From assembly GCA_029891345.1 (NCBI GenBank), contig CM057003.1, positions 14,176,709-14,240,708 on the forward strand: DNA of 64,000 nucleotides, given 5' to 3'. Position numbers and translations under genes: made by a program. This DNA is from Dryococelus australis. Its lineage: Eukaryota; Arthropoda; Insecta; Phasmatodea; Phasmatidae. The notes under the pieces are model-generated. The model saw only the letters and a list, made by a program, of their open reading frames with translations. It was not told the origin of the DNA and did no database searches. Positions 32,531-43,080 of the stretch are shown one piece after another (the first letter of the stretch is position 1; each line of letters begins with the position of its first letter).

Positions 32531-33208
32531 CGCGTCCTTAAATTTGCTCCCGCAATTCTCCGGTCTCGACCAATAGAATCACTCTGGTTTCGTGCGGGAC
32601 TCTCCTGGAAAATTAGAATTCGCCCGATCTCCTGATTCCATACGAAGATGTTCCCGCACGAGATGTGGTGTCGAGTTCTGCATGTATTTTGCGTCGTGCA
32701 GAAGTCGAGGCGGGGAAGACAGGGTTACGAGTTGGTCTTCATTGTCAGATGGGACAAGTGTCTGGTGCGTCCTCCCTCCTTCATCCCGCTGCATCACCGG
32801 CTGGTGGATGACACTGGGTCTGGCGCAGACGTGTCGGCGGAATGCCAGCTCTCCCTTTCTCTCTCTGCCTCTCTCCGTCGTTCTCCTCGCGGAGGGGAAC
32901 TGGTAGTTCGCATTCCCCAGCCGGCTTCTTCTGATACTGGTCTATAGTGTCTTTCTCCTCCCTCCACGTCTCGAGAACACATAACAGCTCATCCCATCCT
33001 CCAGCTCGGGCTCGCGAAGACGTTTCTACAGTCGTGTTGGGGAGGGGGGGGGGGGGATCCTTACGGGGAAGGAACCAATACGAAGGTTTCGCTTGTGTTC
33101 TGTTTTCTGAGAATTCTAAACGGTGACTATAGAGTTTTAATACAATAAATATGTTTTAAAAATCACATCATTGTCGCAATAGTTTAAAACCACTGTTGAG
33201 GTTCCTAT
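32531..33208. other. Unassigned stretch with a G13 run
   Basis: A G run at 33044-33056. The overlapping frames at 32579-32982 on both strands show a purine/pyrimidine bias but no domain. Confidence 0.4.
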
Positions 33209-33447
33209 GTACAGTCTGTTCACGATAAAATGAGCACTTTTGAGGCCATAGTTACTTTTTCCTTTCAGCCATTTTTTATCCTTGAACCACTTTTTTTTTA
33301 AAGTTTCCTTGTAAGAAATAAACACAGTATGCATATTCCACCGCACTCGGAAGTTAACGTCTAAGACTAAAATGAAATGTATTTATTGACAATTATTCGA
33401 AATGGGAGTGCTTTCAAAAGTGTTCACTTTATCGTGAATAGCCTATA
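33209..33447. mobile_element. TIR-A element, short form
   Basis: The left end ACAGTCTGTTCACGATAAAA and the right end CACTTTATCGTGAATAGCC are inverted. The interior is the GCACTCGGAAGTTAACGTC subtype. Confidence 0.83.
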
Positions 33448-33449
33448 CG

Positions 33450-33880
33450 TGCGCGTTCAAGGTCAACAAGCGAGGGAGCGATACGGGCGATACTAACACG
33501 CAAGCCTAGCGCCTCATCGCTCCTATGGATAAGGCGTGCGGTGTTTCTGCCCTAACGCTTTACTGTGTAAACTAGATCTGTAACTGTGGGGTTTTACTAC
33601 ACACGATGAAAGTACGCAGATCAAACTACCTGCGTATAATCGTACTTTTCTCTTGCCGCTTAAGAAAACTTCATAGGCAAGCTTTAAAAATGCGTTTTTT
33701 GACCACTTGCACAATTTTTTTCTCCATTAATACACTTAATATGATAAAAGTAAAAAGGTAGCGATATAGACAATAGTTTTGTTTATCCTTTCTGGCCAAA
33801 CTTCCTATTTCCAGAACATTTATTTACCGAGACACGCGTGTAGGCGCAACGAACGATTTCACAGAAAACGTTTCAATACG
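33450..33880 (+). repeat. Family G dispersed repeat, long form
   Basis: It is collinear with 5337 and 50435, starting GCGTTCAAGGTCAACAAGCG and ending near ACCGAGACACGCGT. It begins directly at the right end of a TIR-A element. Confidence 0.72.
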
Positions 33881-33928
33881 TAGGACCCTCAACAGAACAA
33901 GAAATATAAACAGAGGGCTACTAACAGT

Positions 33929-34166
33929 TATAGGCTGTTCACGGTAAAGTGAGCACTTTTTAAGGCCCTTTCAACATGCATTAACCACTAATAAATAGAT
34001 TTTATTGCAGCTCCAGACGTTAACTTTTGGTATTGGCGAAATGTGTACTCTGTGTTTATTGGTCCGATGGCGAACTTTATAGTAAAAAAATGACACGAAG
34101 ATAAAAATCTGATGCAAACTTCAGCAGTGCCTTAAAAAGTGTTCACTTTACAGTGAATCGCCTATA
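33929..34166. mobile_element. TIR-A element, short form
   Basis: The left end TATAGGCTGTTCACGGTAAA and the right end CACTTTACAGTGAATCGCC are inverted. The interior is the TTAACCACTAATAAATA subtype. Confidence 0.86.
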
Positions 34167-34365
34167 TTTTTGCTGACTTCCCACTACATATTGGCGACAA
34201 AATATCGAATTTATTTCTGCCCTAAAAAAAATGCGTTGACATGTTCCGTAGTTTTTTAAAAATTAGTGTACAATAGATACAAGTTACTTACAACAACAAA
34301 ATACACGTGACAGCTTAAGTCCTCCCGCGTACCTAGAGCTTTTCCCCTCTCGTTTCAGGCCGAAA

Positions 34366-34510
34366 ATCTCGGGGAGCGATAAGGGTGACACTGCCACACA
34401 CATCAAGGGCGCCATCGCCACTAAGCGCAAGGCTCTGAACTGATGCGCAGTGTTCTCGTCTACCTATGGGACTCAGCGGAGACCCTTTTATTTTATGGGT
34501 TGGAAGTCTG
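34366..34510 (+). repeat. Family G dispersed repeat, short form
   Basis: GGGGAGCGATAAGGGTGAC, then ACATCAAGGGCGCCATCGCC, then TTATTTTATGGGTTGGAAGTC, as at 17770-17965. Confidence 0.55.
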
Positions 34511-35099
34511 TGGAATGTATCAATGCAAGGGCCCTTCGGTAGTTTGTTTATCTGACGTGTGTATTTTGAGGTGCAGCGTTTTGTAAATTCCTGTTTTTGG
34601 CCATTTTGGGGTGCTGTGAAAATTTTTCTTGTGGATTATTTCTTGCAGAAAATCCTCATTTCGCCGGCTTATTTTCTCTGGTAATGAATGGTAGTGCAGT
34701 ATTAACTGTAACCAATTTCTCAAAGAGTATTTAATGCCGAAGTTCTGTACGGCTTCTAGCAGGTGTTTTCCTGGGACCTGAGGGGCAGGATCTTTCCCTC
34801 CCTCCCTCCCTCCCACACTCCTCTGACAGGCACGAAGAATTATGCGTTGGGCAGGTGCGCCGATAGTTTTTTTTCCTTCAAGCAGTAACTGCCACCTTCC
34901 TCTGCCTAGCAAATTGTGGCCGCGCGCTGCGAACACACAGCACGGCCGGTCCTCAAACGCGGCTCATATCTCGGCCTTGCCAATTACAGGCAGCCATTTG
35001 TTTTTCTTTTCCTTACCCGGCCCGCCGCCGTTTCTCGGAACGTCCGCTTGACGCGCTGGCGGACCTCTCGAGGACGCGTGTATGTGAATCGTTCCATAT
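34511..35099. other. Unassigned stretch with a CCCT tandem
   Basis: A short (CCCT)n run lies at about 34796-34813. 34900-35080 is GC-rich. The minus-strand frame at 34520-34936 has no domain. Confidence 0.4.
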
Positions 35100-35620
35100 A
35101 CTACACATGAGGTAGACCCCAGGAATAATAATACACTACAGATGAGGTAGACCCCAAGAATAATCAGACTAACGATGAGGTAGACTACAGGTACAACCAT
35201 AGACTAACGATGAGCAAGATCCCAGGAGTAATCATAGACTAAAGATGAGGCATACCCCAGGAATAATCATAGACTAAAGATGAGGCAGACCCGAGGAATA
35301 ATTATAGACTAAAGAATAGGTAGGTCCCAGGAATACTCATAGACTAAAGATGAGGTAGACTCAAGGAATAACCATAGACTAAAAATGAGGTAGATTCTAG
35401 GTATACCCATAGACTAAAGATGAGGTAGACTCAAGGAATAACCATAGACTAAAAATGAGGTAGACTCTAGGTATAACCGTAGACTAAAGATGAGGTAGAC
35501 CCCAGAAATAATCATAGACTAAAGATGAGGTAGGCCCCAGAAATAATCATATGGCTTAGGCCCCAGGAATAATCATATGAGGTAAGCGCCGGGAATAATC
35601 GTAGACTAAAGATGAAAGGT
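35100..35620. repeat. 35-bp tandem array built from a transposon end
   Basis: About 14 units of CATAGACTAAAGATGAGG followed by TAGACCCCAGGAATAAT, with a 35-bp period (units start at 35198, 35233, 35268 and so on). The unit core is the same sequence as both ends of the family I element at 46335-46718. It directly abuts the family I interior at 35621. Confidence 0.9.
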
Positions 35621-35991
35621 AAACCGTTCATTCGTCTTCTGCACATGCACTCAACATTGACCTACCCCAATATATGGTCAACAGAGACGAACGTGTTTGT
35701 TTATATTTCAATTTTCAAAAGGCAAGCACTTTTATATGAATATAATACTTTTTCTAATTTGAATTTTAAAAATCTGCACTACAAATTGGTTACAGGAAGT
35801 ATACAAACATCTCAAAGTACTTGTTTACTAATAAGTGTTCTAACCTCAAATCCAATCCACACCGTTTTTGCTAGACGAGTTGGCAGAAAATTATGTTGGT
35901 ACACCGAGACTAGTTGTGCGCAGCTAGTGAGATCGGTCTACCTCATATTTAGAGTATAGGAATAACATGGCATTTAGAGTATAGGAATAAC
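35621..35991 (-). mobile_element. Family I element with expanded end
   Basis: In reverse complement the interior matches 46350-46700 (GCCAACTCGTCTAGCAAAAAC, then CCAATTTGTAGTGCAG). The right end CTACCTCATATTTAGAGTAT is followed by a second partial copy (ATTTAGAGTATAGGAATAAC at about 35972). The left end continues into the 35-bp array. Confidence 0.78.
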
Positions 35992-36114
35992 GTGTTCATC
36001 CATCGCCATATTGTGACACCCCAAACACTGACAATTTTAAGGCAGGTTTGTGTATTTAATACATGTAAAATGTGGTAGTTTTTAAACAACAAATAATGAA
36101 TCCAAATATCAACA

Positions 36115-36400
36115 TGCTCTGAAACAATTACGCACGTGTAGGGAATTTTTGGTCTGTGCTGCATACTCTGAAGCGTAATGACCAATGATCTTACGTATGG
36201 GTAAATTACTCGTAAATCTTCTTCCTGTTCTAGGTCATATAATTGGTTCATATAACTGTGTCTGAGAAGATGTGTAGTCTACAGCCCATTGGCTGTGACA
36301 ACCAAACAAGTGTTGTGTCGACTTAAGTACAACACGCATCATAATTTTTTTCTTTGCAACAACTGAAACCGTACATTAAAGTGGATCAGAAAGGTCTTAA
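36115..36400 (+). repeat. Family J dispersed repeat, longer copy
   Basis: It matches 49640-49893 over the upstream GACCAATGATCTT part as well as the TTGGTTCAT, CCATTGGCTGTGACAAC and TGTCGACTTAAGTACA parts. Class unknown. Confidence 0.65.
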
Positions 36401-36563
36401 GTTCTGCAGGCGCTCGAAGATGGCCGGATCAGGCGGGCCAGCATCCATTAATTGGAATCGACGCAGATGACGTAGAGAGGTCGATCATTTGCCAGAACAT
36501 TTCTTCCGGGTTTCGAGAGAGCCCTCAGCGCGGCGAAGCAGCTTTGTTGCTTATAGTGATGAG

Positions 36564-36848
36564 CAGGGGTAGGAAAATTTCGCGAGTCAATGACCTGTGT
36601 GCTAGACTCCACAATCCTTTGTATAGTCGAACACCTCAGATATTTTCTTCATTGGCTGTTTCCCCAGTGTTACCCAACATTTGACAGTGCGGGATTCGCT
36701 TCTTGCTCCCTTGCAAGTCGGCTATTGGCGCGGAGTCGTTCAGGGCGTGTCTAATAAACTCTGATCCAATTGCAAAGGTGACTTCATTGTACACGAGTTT
36801 GAAATCTATCTTGTCCTGAAATGAATTCGCGAATTTTTCCTATCCCTA
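36564..36848 (+). mobile_element. hAT-C non-autonomous element, 285 bp
   Basis: Exact flanking GTGATGAG (36556-36563 and 36849-36856) brackets ends CAGGGGTAGGAAAATTTCGCG and CGCGAATTTTTCCTATCCCTA. The body is typical hAT-C with CATTGGCTG and GATCCAATTGC. The CAGGG end and 8-bp duplication support hAT. Confidence 0.9.
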
Positions 36849-36856
36849 GTGATGAG

Positions 36857-38219
36857 ATAATCGCTTGAAAAATAATTTGGTTATTCGATTATATAATTAT
36901 AATTGATTCATAGGTTATTTTAAATCAATTCTATTATTCCCAATATTCAGTTGTTTATACTATTACAAAACAAAACATTGCAGATACTCACATGTTCCAC
37001 ATTTATAAAAAATATAAAATATAATTTTGAAACAATAAATTTTCAAATTTGCAAGTACATAATGTAGATACAATGTATATTTCCTGTTGTATTACCTTAA
37101 TAACATGTATGTAACTACTAAACAATTAGACCATTTAAATAGTAGTTTATAAAAATTAAACCCAATTAATTAAAACCATAAGAAATATTTTTTGAAATGT
37201 TTTGGGCCCATTGTATTTGTGAAACCCTAGACTCTTTTTTCAAAATAGCATAATTATTACAAATAAGCAGTATTTGCAATATTCTTTTTTGGATGGATTT
37301 GAACAAGATAATCGATTATTTATTCGATTTAAAAAAATTGTAATCGCTTCATTCGAATTACGAAACTATCGGATTATCCCATCACCAGTTTCTTGTTTCG
37401 CCGCGGGTCGGCGCGCTGTTTTTCACAGACGAGTAATTAATAATTAAGTAGGCCGAAACAAAATGGGGTGGCGGTTTGCTTTGATGTAGGCGTGGCCATT
37501 GTCTGATTGTCTACACGAGGCGGCCGCCGAACCCTCATCCGCCACCGAATGGTCTTTGTGTCGTGTGGCCGGGGGAGCCTAGGCTCTCATAACTCACAGG
37601 GTGTTTACAAAACAATGCACCCCGACACGTGCATCGTTGGGTCGGCGCCGTGTGTAGCTGCTTCTTATTGGGCACCGGACCCAGTATTAAGACTGTTTAT
37701 TTGGGGTTGCCTGACGTGTTTTCATGTTCGGGAGGGGGAGTGAAACTCCCCTCCAGCCACCCTGCTGGAGTGAATGTCAGTGTCATGATGTCTGTCTGAC
37801 ATATTGGTCTGTTGTGTGCAAGTGTGCTAATTAATCTCGCATGTAATGTGTGGGCGAGTACGTAATATTGCAGCTTTGTAGGGGGTATGTTTACCGTAGC
37901 TCACAGATATGATAACTAGATATGATTAAAGAGTACTTGTTTATGTTATCGATCCGTTTACTATAATTTACAAATTAAATTTTATTATGGGAATGAAACA
38001 AAAGACAGGGTAATTTTTGGTTATTTCAATAGTTAATTGACATAGAGGTCAGGTGTAAGTATATTTAATCTGTTTCTAGACGATATTCAGAATTCTAATT
38101 TTGTTTGACATTCTTCATTCATTCCCTAGAGAGTAGGAAATATTCAATGTTTATTAAACAAATGCACGACAAATCACATACTCGTTTCCTCTCGTCTCGC
38201 CACAGCTGATTGAAGGAGA
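36857..38219. other. Unassigned stretch, strongly AT-rich to 37390
   Basis: Low-complexity A/T sequence with no repeat match. 37490-37740 is GC-richer with a frame (37507-37743) without domain. Confidence 0.4.
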
Positions 38220-38840
38220 GATGTGGTGTGGTCAGATGGCATTAATAGTGTTCGGTTGTCTGGCTCGTGGCGAAAGAATTTTGCTTCTATCGACTCTGCG
38301 GACAGTCTGTGTCGGACAGCCCTCAGGGCGCGAGTAATTTATTTTTATTCTTCATTTCCTTCCAGTTTCCCAGAATCCAGCACTGCCTCTCTGCTCTCAA
38401 ATAAACTGGCTGAGCCGCCATCGCGGAAATTCTTACCCCCCTGCCCCCGTAAACCACATGGCCGTGCAGACAGCGCGTTCCAGATCAGCTCTAATTGTTT
38501 TTTCTCTTCTGCGTCCAGCTTCGCTCGTCTATTTTCCCGTGCCCTACCGAGTCTGTTCCATCTCCTGCACGCGTTCTTTTTCGTGCAGCGAAGAGCGAAC
38601 GTTGTTTAATCAGAGGCCATTATTTCCCCTCAGGTCGTGTTGGTGTTTCGCCTGACGTTCTTTATTTTTCTTCTTCCCCATCTCGCTCTGTTCGGCAGCG
38701 CGAGTTCGTTAAGGAGTCCTGCGCTACCGTTGGCGGACTCTCACTGCGTGCTCTGAAAATCACGGCATTAGAGGCGACTTCACTATTTAACCCTTTCCTC
38801 CCCTGTGCCCACTGCACTGGACGTTAAGCAATTGTGAATA
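38220..38840. other. Pyrimidine-rich stretch, no gene recognised
   Basis: Three overlapping plus-strand frames (38223-38609, 38458-38655, 38495-38827) arise from T/C-rich sequence with few stops. Their products are Ser/Phe/Arg-rich without domain signals. A splice acceptor tract of a host exon cannot be excluded. Confidence 0.35.
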
Positions 38841-38954
38841 AAGCCCATACCCACCAGTATTTCAACCCTAAGCGGGTCTTCATTTCAAACATTCAGGTGT
38901 GCACATAGCTACTGTAATTGACGAGAAGTTGGAAGTGTATCACCCGTATACACC

Positions 38955-39095
38955 ACTGCAAAAACGTATATTCTATTGGTTTCTATATTCCCACTTACCG
39001 CTCTTCTATTGGTCCATACCACACTGGGCGTTCATCATTGGTTGGTCATCACCCACTGGGGTCGCAGAGCTGGCTTGTGCCCCAATCAAAAGTCT
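38955..39095. repeat. Cluster of inverted CCAAT motifs
   Basis: CTATTGGTTTC, CTATTGGTCC and CATTGGTTGG lie about 40 to 45 bp apart, followed by CCCCAATCAA in the other direction. A similar cluster is at 39590-39665. Probably interior sequence of an unassigned element. Confidence 0.5.
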
Positions 39096-39113
39096 CTTTC
39101 TATGTAAAAGTCT

Positions 39114-39312
39114 TATAGGCGGTTCACGGTAAAGTGAGCACTTTTTAAGACCCTCTCAACACGCATTAACCACTAATAAATATATCTTAGCAGCCTCATG
39201 CAATAAATTTTAAGGGCGGTGAAATATAATCACTGTGTTTATTGGTCAGATTGCAATGTTTGTATTAAAAAGCAGTAGGATCATGGAAATTATATGAAAA
39301 GAAAAATGATTA
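39114..39312. mobile_element. TIR-A element, right end missing
   Basis: The left end TATAGGCGGTTCACGGTAAA is intact and the interior is the TTAACCACTAATAAATA subtype. It stops near GAAAAGAAAAATG, about 35 bp before the expected end. Confidence 0.8.
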
Positions 39313-39751
39313 TTTGCAGGACAACTACAACTGCTAGGTTGTATTGTTATTGTACGATCCTGTTAGATACTAGCAGAACCATGACTCTATAACCATGCGA
39401 ATTTTATTTTCTATTACGAAGAAATTCAACCCTCATTGCTCGATCGTAGTCCAGAATGTGTTAAATCCACGAATTTCTAATTCACCGCTATTGGCGAAAC
39501 CTAACTCTTGGCGCTGCAGATACAGACCCTACACTCCAGATACACACGCGAGGAAAATGGCGACACTGACAACCTACATACCGGGACGTCGTTCTCCAAT
39601 CAGCGCCTCGTGTCTTATTTCCAGCCAATGGAGAACCCGTCACATCAAGAAAGAGCCAATCGGATGCAAATCGTTTTCACAGAGTTTCGCACAGCCGGTG
39701 AATGGACATGCAATTGCGTTTCTGTGTATTTTATACTCTGTGGCTGAGTTT
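39313..39751. other. Unassigned stretch with CCAAT cluster
   Basis: CTCCAATCAG, AGCCAATGG and AGCCAATCGG occur within 39592-39664. The frames at 39395-39859 and 39508-39747 run across it without domain. Confidence 0.4.
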
Positions 39752-39759
39752 GCTATTAG

Positions 39760-40034
39760 TAGAGACCCAGAGAATTTCGCGAGATCGTTTCTAGATGACT
39801 TTGAATTCACACACATGTACGTTCATGTTACTTTTGTAATTGGTCGATGTGTTGTTTGACACCTCCTGGAGATAAATCAGCCAATAACGAACATGCAATA
39901 AATTGTGCGCCCAACCACCGCCTTATACTACCACAACAATCAACCAATGAAAGTTGATATCTGTACGAGAGTGTGTATAAGACTGCGAAGTCTTGCCTAC
40001 AGGTCATCGAACTCGCGAATTGCTCAAGTCTCTA
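39760..40034. mobile_element. hAT-like non-autonomous element (TAGAGACCC type), 275 bp
   Basis: The ends TAGAGACCCAGAGAATTTCG and CGAATTGCTCAAGTCTCTA are flanked by GCTATTAG (39752-39759) and GTTATTAG (40035-40042). It is the longer relative of the 3155 copy and carries opposed ATTGG/CCAAT motifs. Confidence 0.82.
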
Positions 40035-40299
40035 GTTATTAGTTTCGAGTCATGCAGGGCGTGTAGGATGGGCTGAGGTCCAATAACATACGCGAAACGA
40101 ACATAAAAACTTGTATCCCGTGAAAGGTTAGGGTCTCTATATACAACAATAGCCAAATAATGAAAATTGGTTCTGCACGTCAGAACAACTTACCATCGCA
40201 AAGAAATCAGCATTTTTATGTAGTCTTTGACTCTGCACTGGGATTTAATCGCGAAAGTTCACTCCGCCTGCAGTTGCGTGGTAATTCTCAGTTTGCGAA

Positions 40300-40549
40300 G
40301 TGAAGCGAAGAGATTTGGGCGGCTTTCAACAGTGAGGTCTCGGGAGCGGATGAGGGTGGTCGAGGTGAGCATGGAGCAGCGTCGTAATGGAAGGGCGGGT
40401 GGAAATGGGAGATCCCCGAGGAAACCCGCCGACCAGCGGCATCGTCCGGCACGATTCCCACGTGGGAACATCCGGTGGACCCGACCAGGGATTGAGTCCG
40501 ACTAACCTCGGTGGGAGGCGAGCAGGCTAACCGATCAGCCACCGCGGAC
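40300..40549 (-). mobile_element. S1 SINE
   Basis: On the minus strand: CCGCGGTGGCTGATCGGTTAG, then GCTCGCCTCCCACCGAGG, then the CGTGCCGGACGATGCCGC body. The B box is altered (GACTCAATCCCTGG). Confidence 0.87.
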
Positions 40550-41000
40550 TAACTCGCGTGCTACGTAAGCAGGAACAGTTCTGAAGGGGGAGGAGAATCG
40601 TGTATTCTTGGAACCGGTTCCTGGTAACTGAAGAACGGGAGTTTACGCCGGAAGTTTCATCACAACGTGCTCTAGTTCACCGTGATTCACTCACGAACAC
40701 TTTACCGGATATCCGTTTCATAATATCTTCCTGGCGCCCAAGTGTAAAGAAGCGGCGAGCGTAACTAAAACATGCGCGTCTCTTTCCTCGCAATAAACTG
40801 TTGAGTGGGGGTGGGGTTGGGGGGGGGATCAGCGCCGCCAACACTAAGAGAATTCCACTATGCCACAAGTGAAAATTCACTAGAATTCATGACTGTTATT
40901 AAATTCGACACTATCATCATTCGAATAACAACAGTACCCATACTTGATGTAAAACCGGCGGCAGTTGCAGAAGTATGCTAGAAATATTTAACACTTAACC
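40550..41000. other. Unassigned spacer
   Basis: A GGGGTGGGGTTGGGGGGG stretch lies near 40807-40826. No match otherwise. Confidence 0.35.
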
Positions 41001-41001
41001 A

Positions 41002-41470
41002 TATACAGCCTGTTCCCAAATATGCTGGAATTTCTCGGGAGGTAGCCAGTACACCCGAAACAACACAAGATGTCCCTAGGAACACATGACCTAAAGTCTA
41101 CAGTTTCCCAGTTACAGACCTTCCAGTTTTGTACTGGACGTGTTCGTAACAGTCTTCCCTGACACATTTCAGTTCGAGTAGCTGTAGCCATTTTCGTGTA
41201 CCACCAGTGATACGTCACCCTTCAAGAAGTGCTCGAAAGGCACGCTTGAACACGCGCGGGAATTGCACGCATCTGCTGGCGACCTTGTCCCATGTCCGGA
41301 ATTGGAGGAGTTGCGTAAACAATGGCCTCGAGATGCCCCTTACAGGTAGCAGTCCGGTGGATCGAGATCCGGGGAGCGCGCAAGCCAACGCGATTGTTCC
41401 CGCAGGGCTTATTCACCTGCGCGAGTCAAATAATAACACGCCATCCCAGCTGATCGCATTGACAGGCACA
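41002..41470 (-). pseudogene. 3' end of a Tc1/mariner-like transposase gene and terminus
   Basis: Read on the minus strand, codons near 41375-41345 give ARSPDLDPPDCYL then GHLEAIVYATP, which resembles the last catalytic motif (RSPDL.P.D.YLWGHLK..VYATP) of insect transposases of the mariner/Tc1 group. A stop interrupts just before GHLE, at the place of the usual Trp. The C-terminal part continues to about 41222. Then comes a non-coding tail ending CAGCATATTTGGGAACAGG CTGTATA at 41002, likely the element's inverted end. The N-terminal two thirds are absent: the sequence is cut near the TIR-A element that starts at 41491. Family assignment is from memory of the motif. Confidence 0.6.
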
Positions 41471-41490
41471 CCTCGTAAAATATCCACTAT

Positions 41491-42187
41491 TATAGGCTGT
41501 TCACGGTGAAATGAGCACTCTAGGAAAGCCCTGCATAAGATCTACTTGCATACACGTTGTGTATTCTTCTGCCTTATGTAAAATTATCATTTCCATGGGT
41601 CTCATCGCTTTATCCATACGTCGGTCAAGTGAAACTATGAAATTATTAAGAAAGTAAATATGTTACAAATCTGCCCATTTTTACATTTCTATGCATTAAA
41701 AAAAAAAACAACGCGAAAGAAATAATTTTGAGTTATCACAAATGGTTACCTTACACTTTTTGTTCGTCGTTAGATATATCCTGCACGTCCCGGCGCAAAC
41801 TACACTCAACTCGGAGGCCTGCCATACTTTTTATATCGTTTGCCTTGACCTTCTGGAATGTTCAACGCACCCCGAGTCACGCTGAGAGAACGAGGTCAGT
41901 AGTCCAGAGCATTCTTCCGATAAACGCAGAAATCGATACAACCAGGGTCAGCAGGATACGTCGCAAAAATGATTATCGCGTCGGCTCGCTTTTTGTAACA
42001 GATTGTTGGTTCTCTCGTGTGGCATTCAAAACATTCCATTGACTCTTCGCCCCGTTATCGGCCATACTCTTATCCTTCTCTTCCGCCAAGGTCAGCGGTG
42101 CAGGCCAGCGGCACATATTTTATCTACTATTATCCCATATGAGACTGCATTAAAAAAAAGTGCTGGCTTTACCGTGAATAGCCTTCC
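41491..42187. mobile_element. TIR-A long form interrupted by family F sequence
   Basis: The left end TATAGGCTGTTCACGGTGAA begins at 41491, and the decayed right end GGCTTTACCGTGAATAGCC ends at 42187. The long-form interior runs to GTTCGTCGTTAGATAT at about 41778, where foreign sequence replaces the rest until 42145. Confidence 0.75.
41779..42140 (+). repeat. Family F dispersed repeat, copy 2 (inside TIR-A)
   Basis: It shares the ACTCAACTCG, TTCAACGCACCCCGAGTCACG and ATAAACGCAGAAATCGATA region with 10320-10480 and the AAGGTCAGCGGTGCAGGCCAG region with 10597-10620. The middle differs, so each copy has its own deletions. Confidence 0.65.
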
Positions 42188-43009
42188 ACCGTGTCGGCGA
42201 CGCTGGCGGATAATTTTCTTTACGCAAAGGATCGACATAGTTTGCGCGCACGGTGCGGAGTATCACAAAACCTCGCCGCGTCGTTTCCAGGAGGTAGTGT
42301 AGCTGGCGACAGTACTTTCGCGCCGGGCCGTTTGAAACATCTACTCGGCAGATCCGCGAAAATAAACCGTCTCGCCAACAGACTTCTAGCTCGGGTAAAC
42401 CCGGTCGTCGATCTTCGCCGGAGTTTCCCCTAGAGCCCGGGCCATTTCCTGGCCGAGCCTGCACAGCTTCCAAGTCGTGCAGCTTTCTCCGCTCCGACGC
42501 CAAAGTGTTTTACCCCGCTCGTTCGTGACGTTTACGATCACGAATACCTTGCAAATTAACCATGCTTATGGCGGGAACTGTACCCAGGAAGACATCTGTG
42601 CCGTGGCTAATCTGTTTTGTGTGGAATTTGCTGCATTTCTTTTTGACATGAATAATATAGTTTATTCGCAGTTTCTTCACACTTTTTAAACCAAACATTT
42701 AAAAAATCACTCCATGGATGATGTGTTTGGTCGTTTCCTAAGTATGCCATGTATCTCAAGCGTTCTCTACTTTTGTTAACATAAAAATACTGTATTTTTG
42801 GGTAAATTGAAGATTTATTTATAATTAATCTATTAAGAATAATATTTAATTCATAATTAATATAAATAATAACAGGGGTAAAATAAGTATGTTGGTTCTA
42901 CCTGGTAAAAAAATTGTTCTTATGCAAAATGTTTTTGCACTGAGTGCGCACGAACGCGGTGCGTTGTCCCTTTGACGTAATTTTCTCGACTTAGGTACAG
43001 AGTAAGCTT
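42188..43009. other. Unassigned spacer
   Basis: 42190-42540 is GC-rich with opposed frames (42150-42503 and 42191-42433); neither has a domain. 42700-42900 is AT-rich. Confidence 0.4.
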
Positions 43010-43080
43010 TGTTTGCGTGGGGCGGAGGAATATACTGGAAGTAGAACTTTAGAAGGGCTTCAGAAAAGTGGTAAGTAATC
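43010..43080 (+). repeat. Family L short repeat
   Basis: GTTTGCGTGGGGCGGAGGAATA then TACTGGAAGTAGAACTTTAG matches 60868-60920 and the reverse of 543-595. Confidence 0.45.

Noticed and set aside
38223-38827. Three overlapping plus-strand frames as a candidate host gene
   Set aside because: Pyrimidine-rich DNA depletes stops in all three frames. The products have no domain and no frame is favoured.
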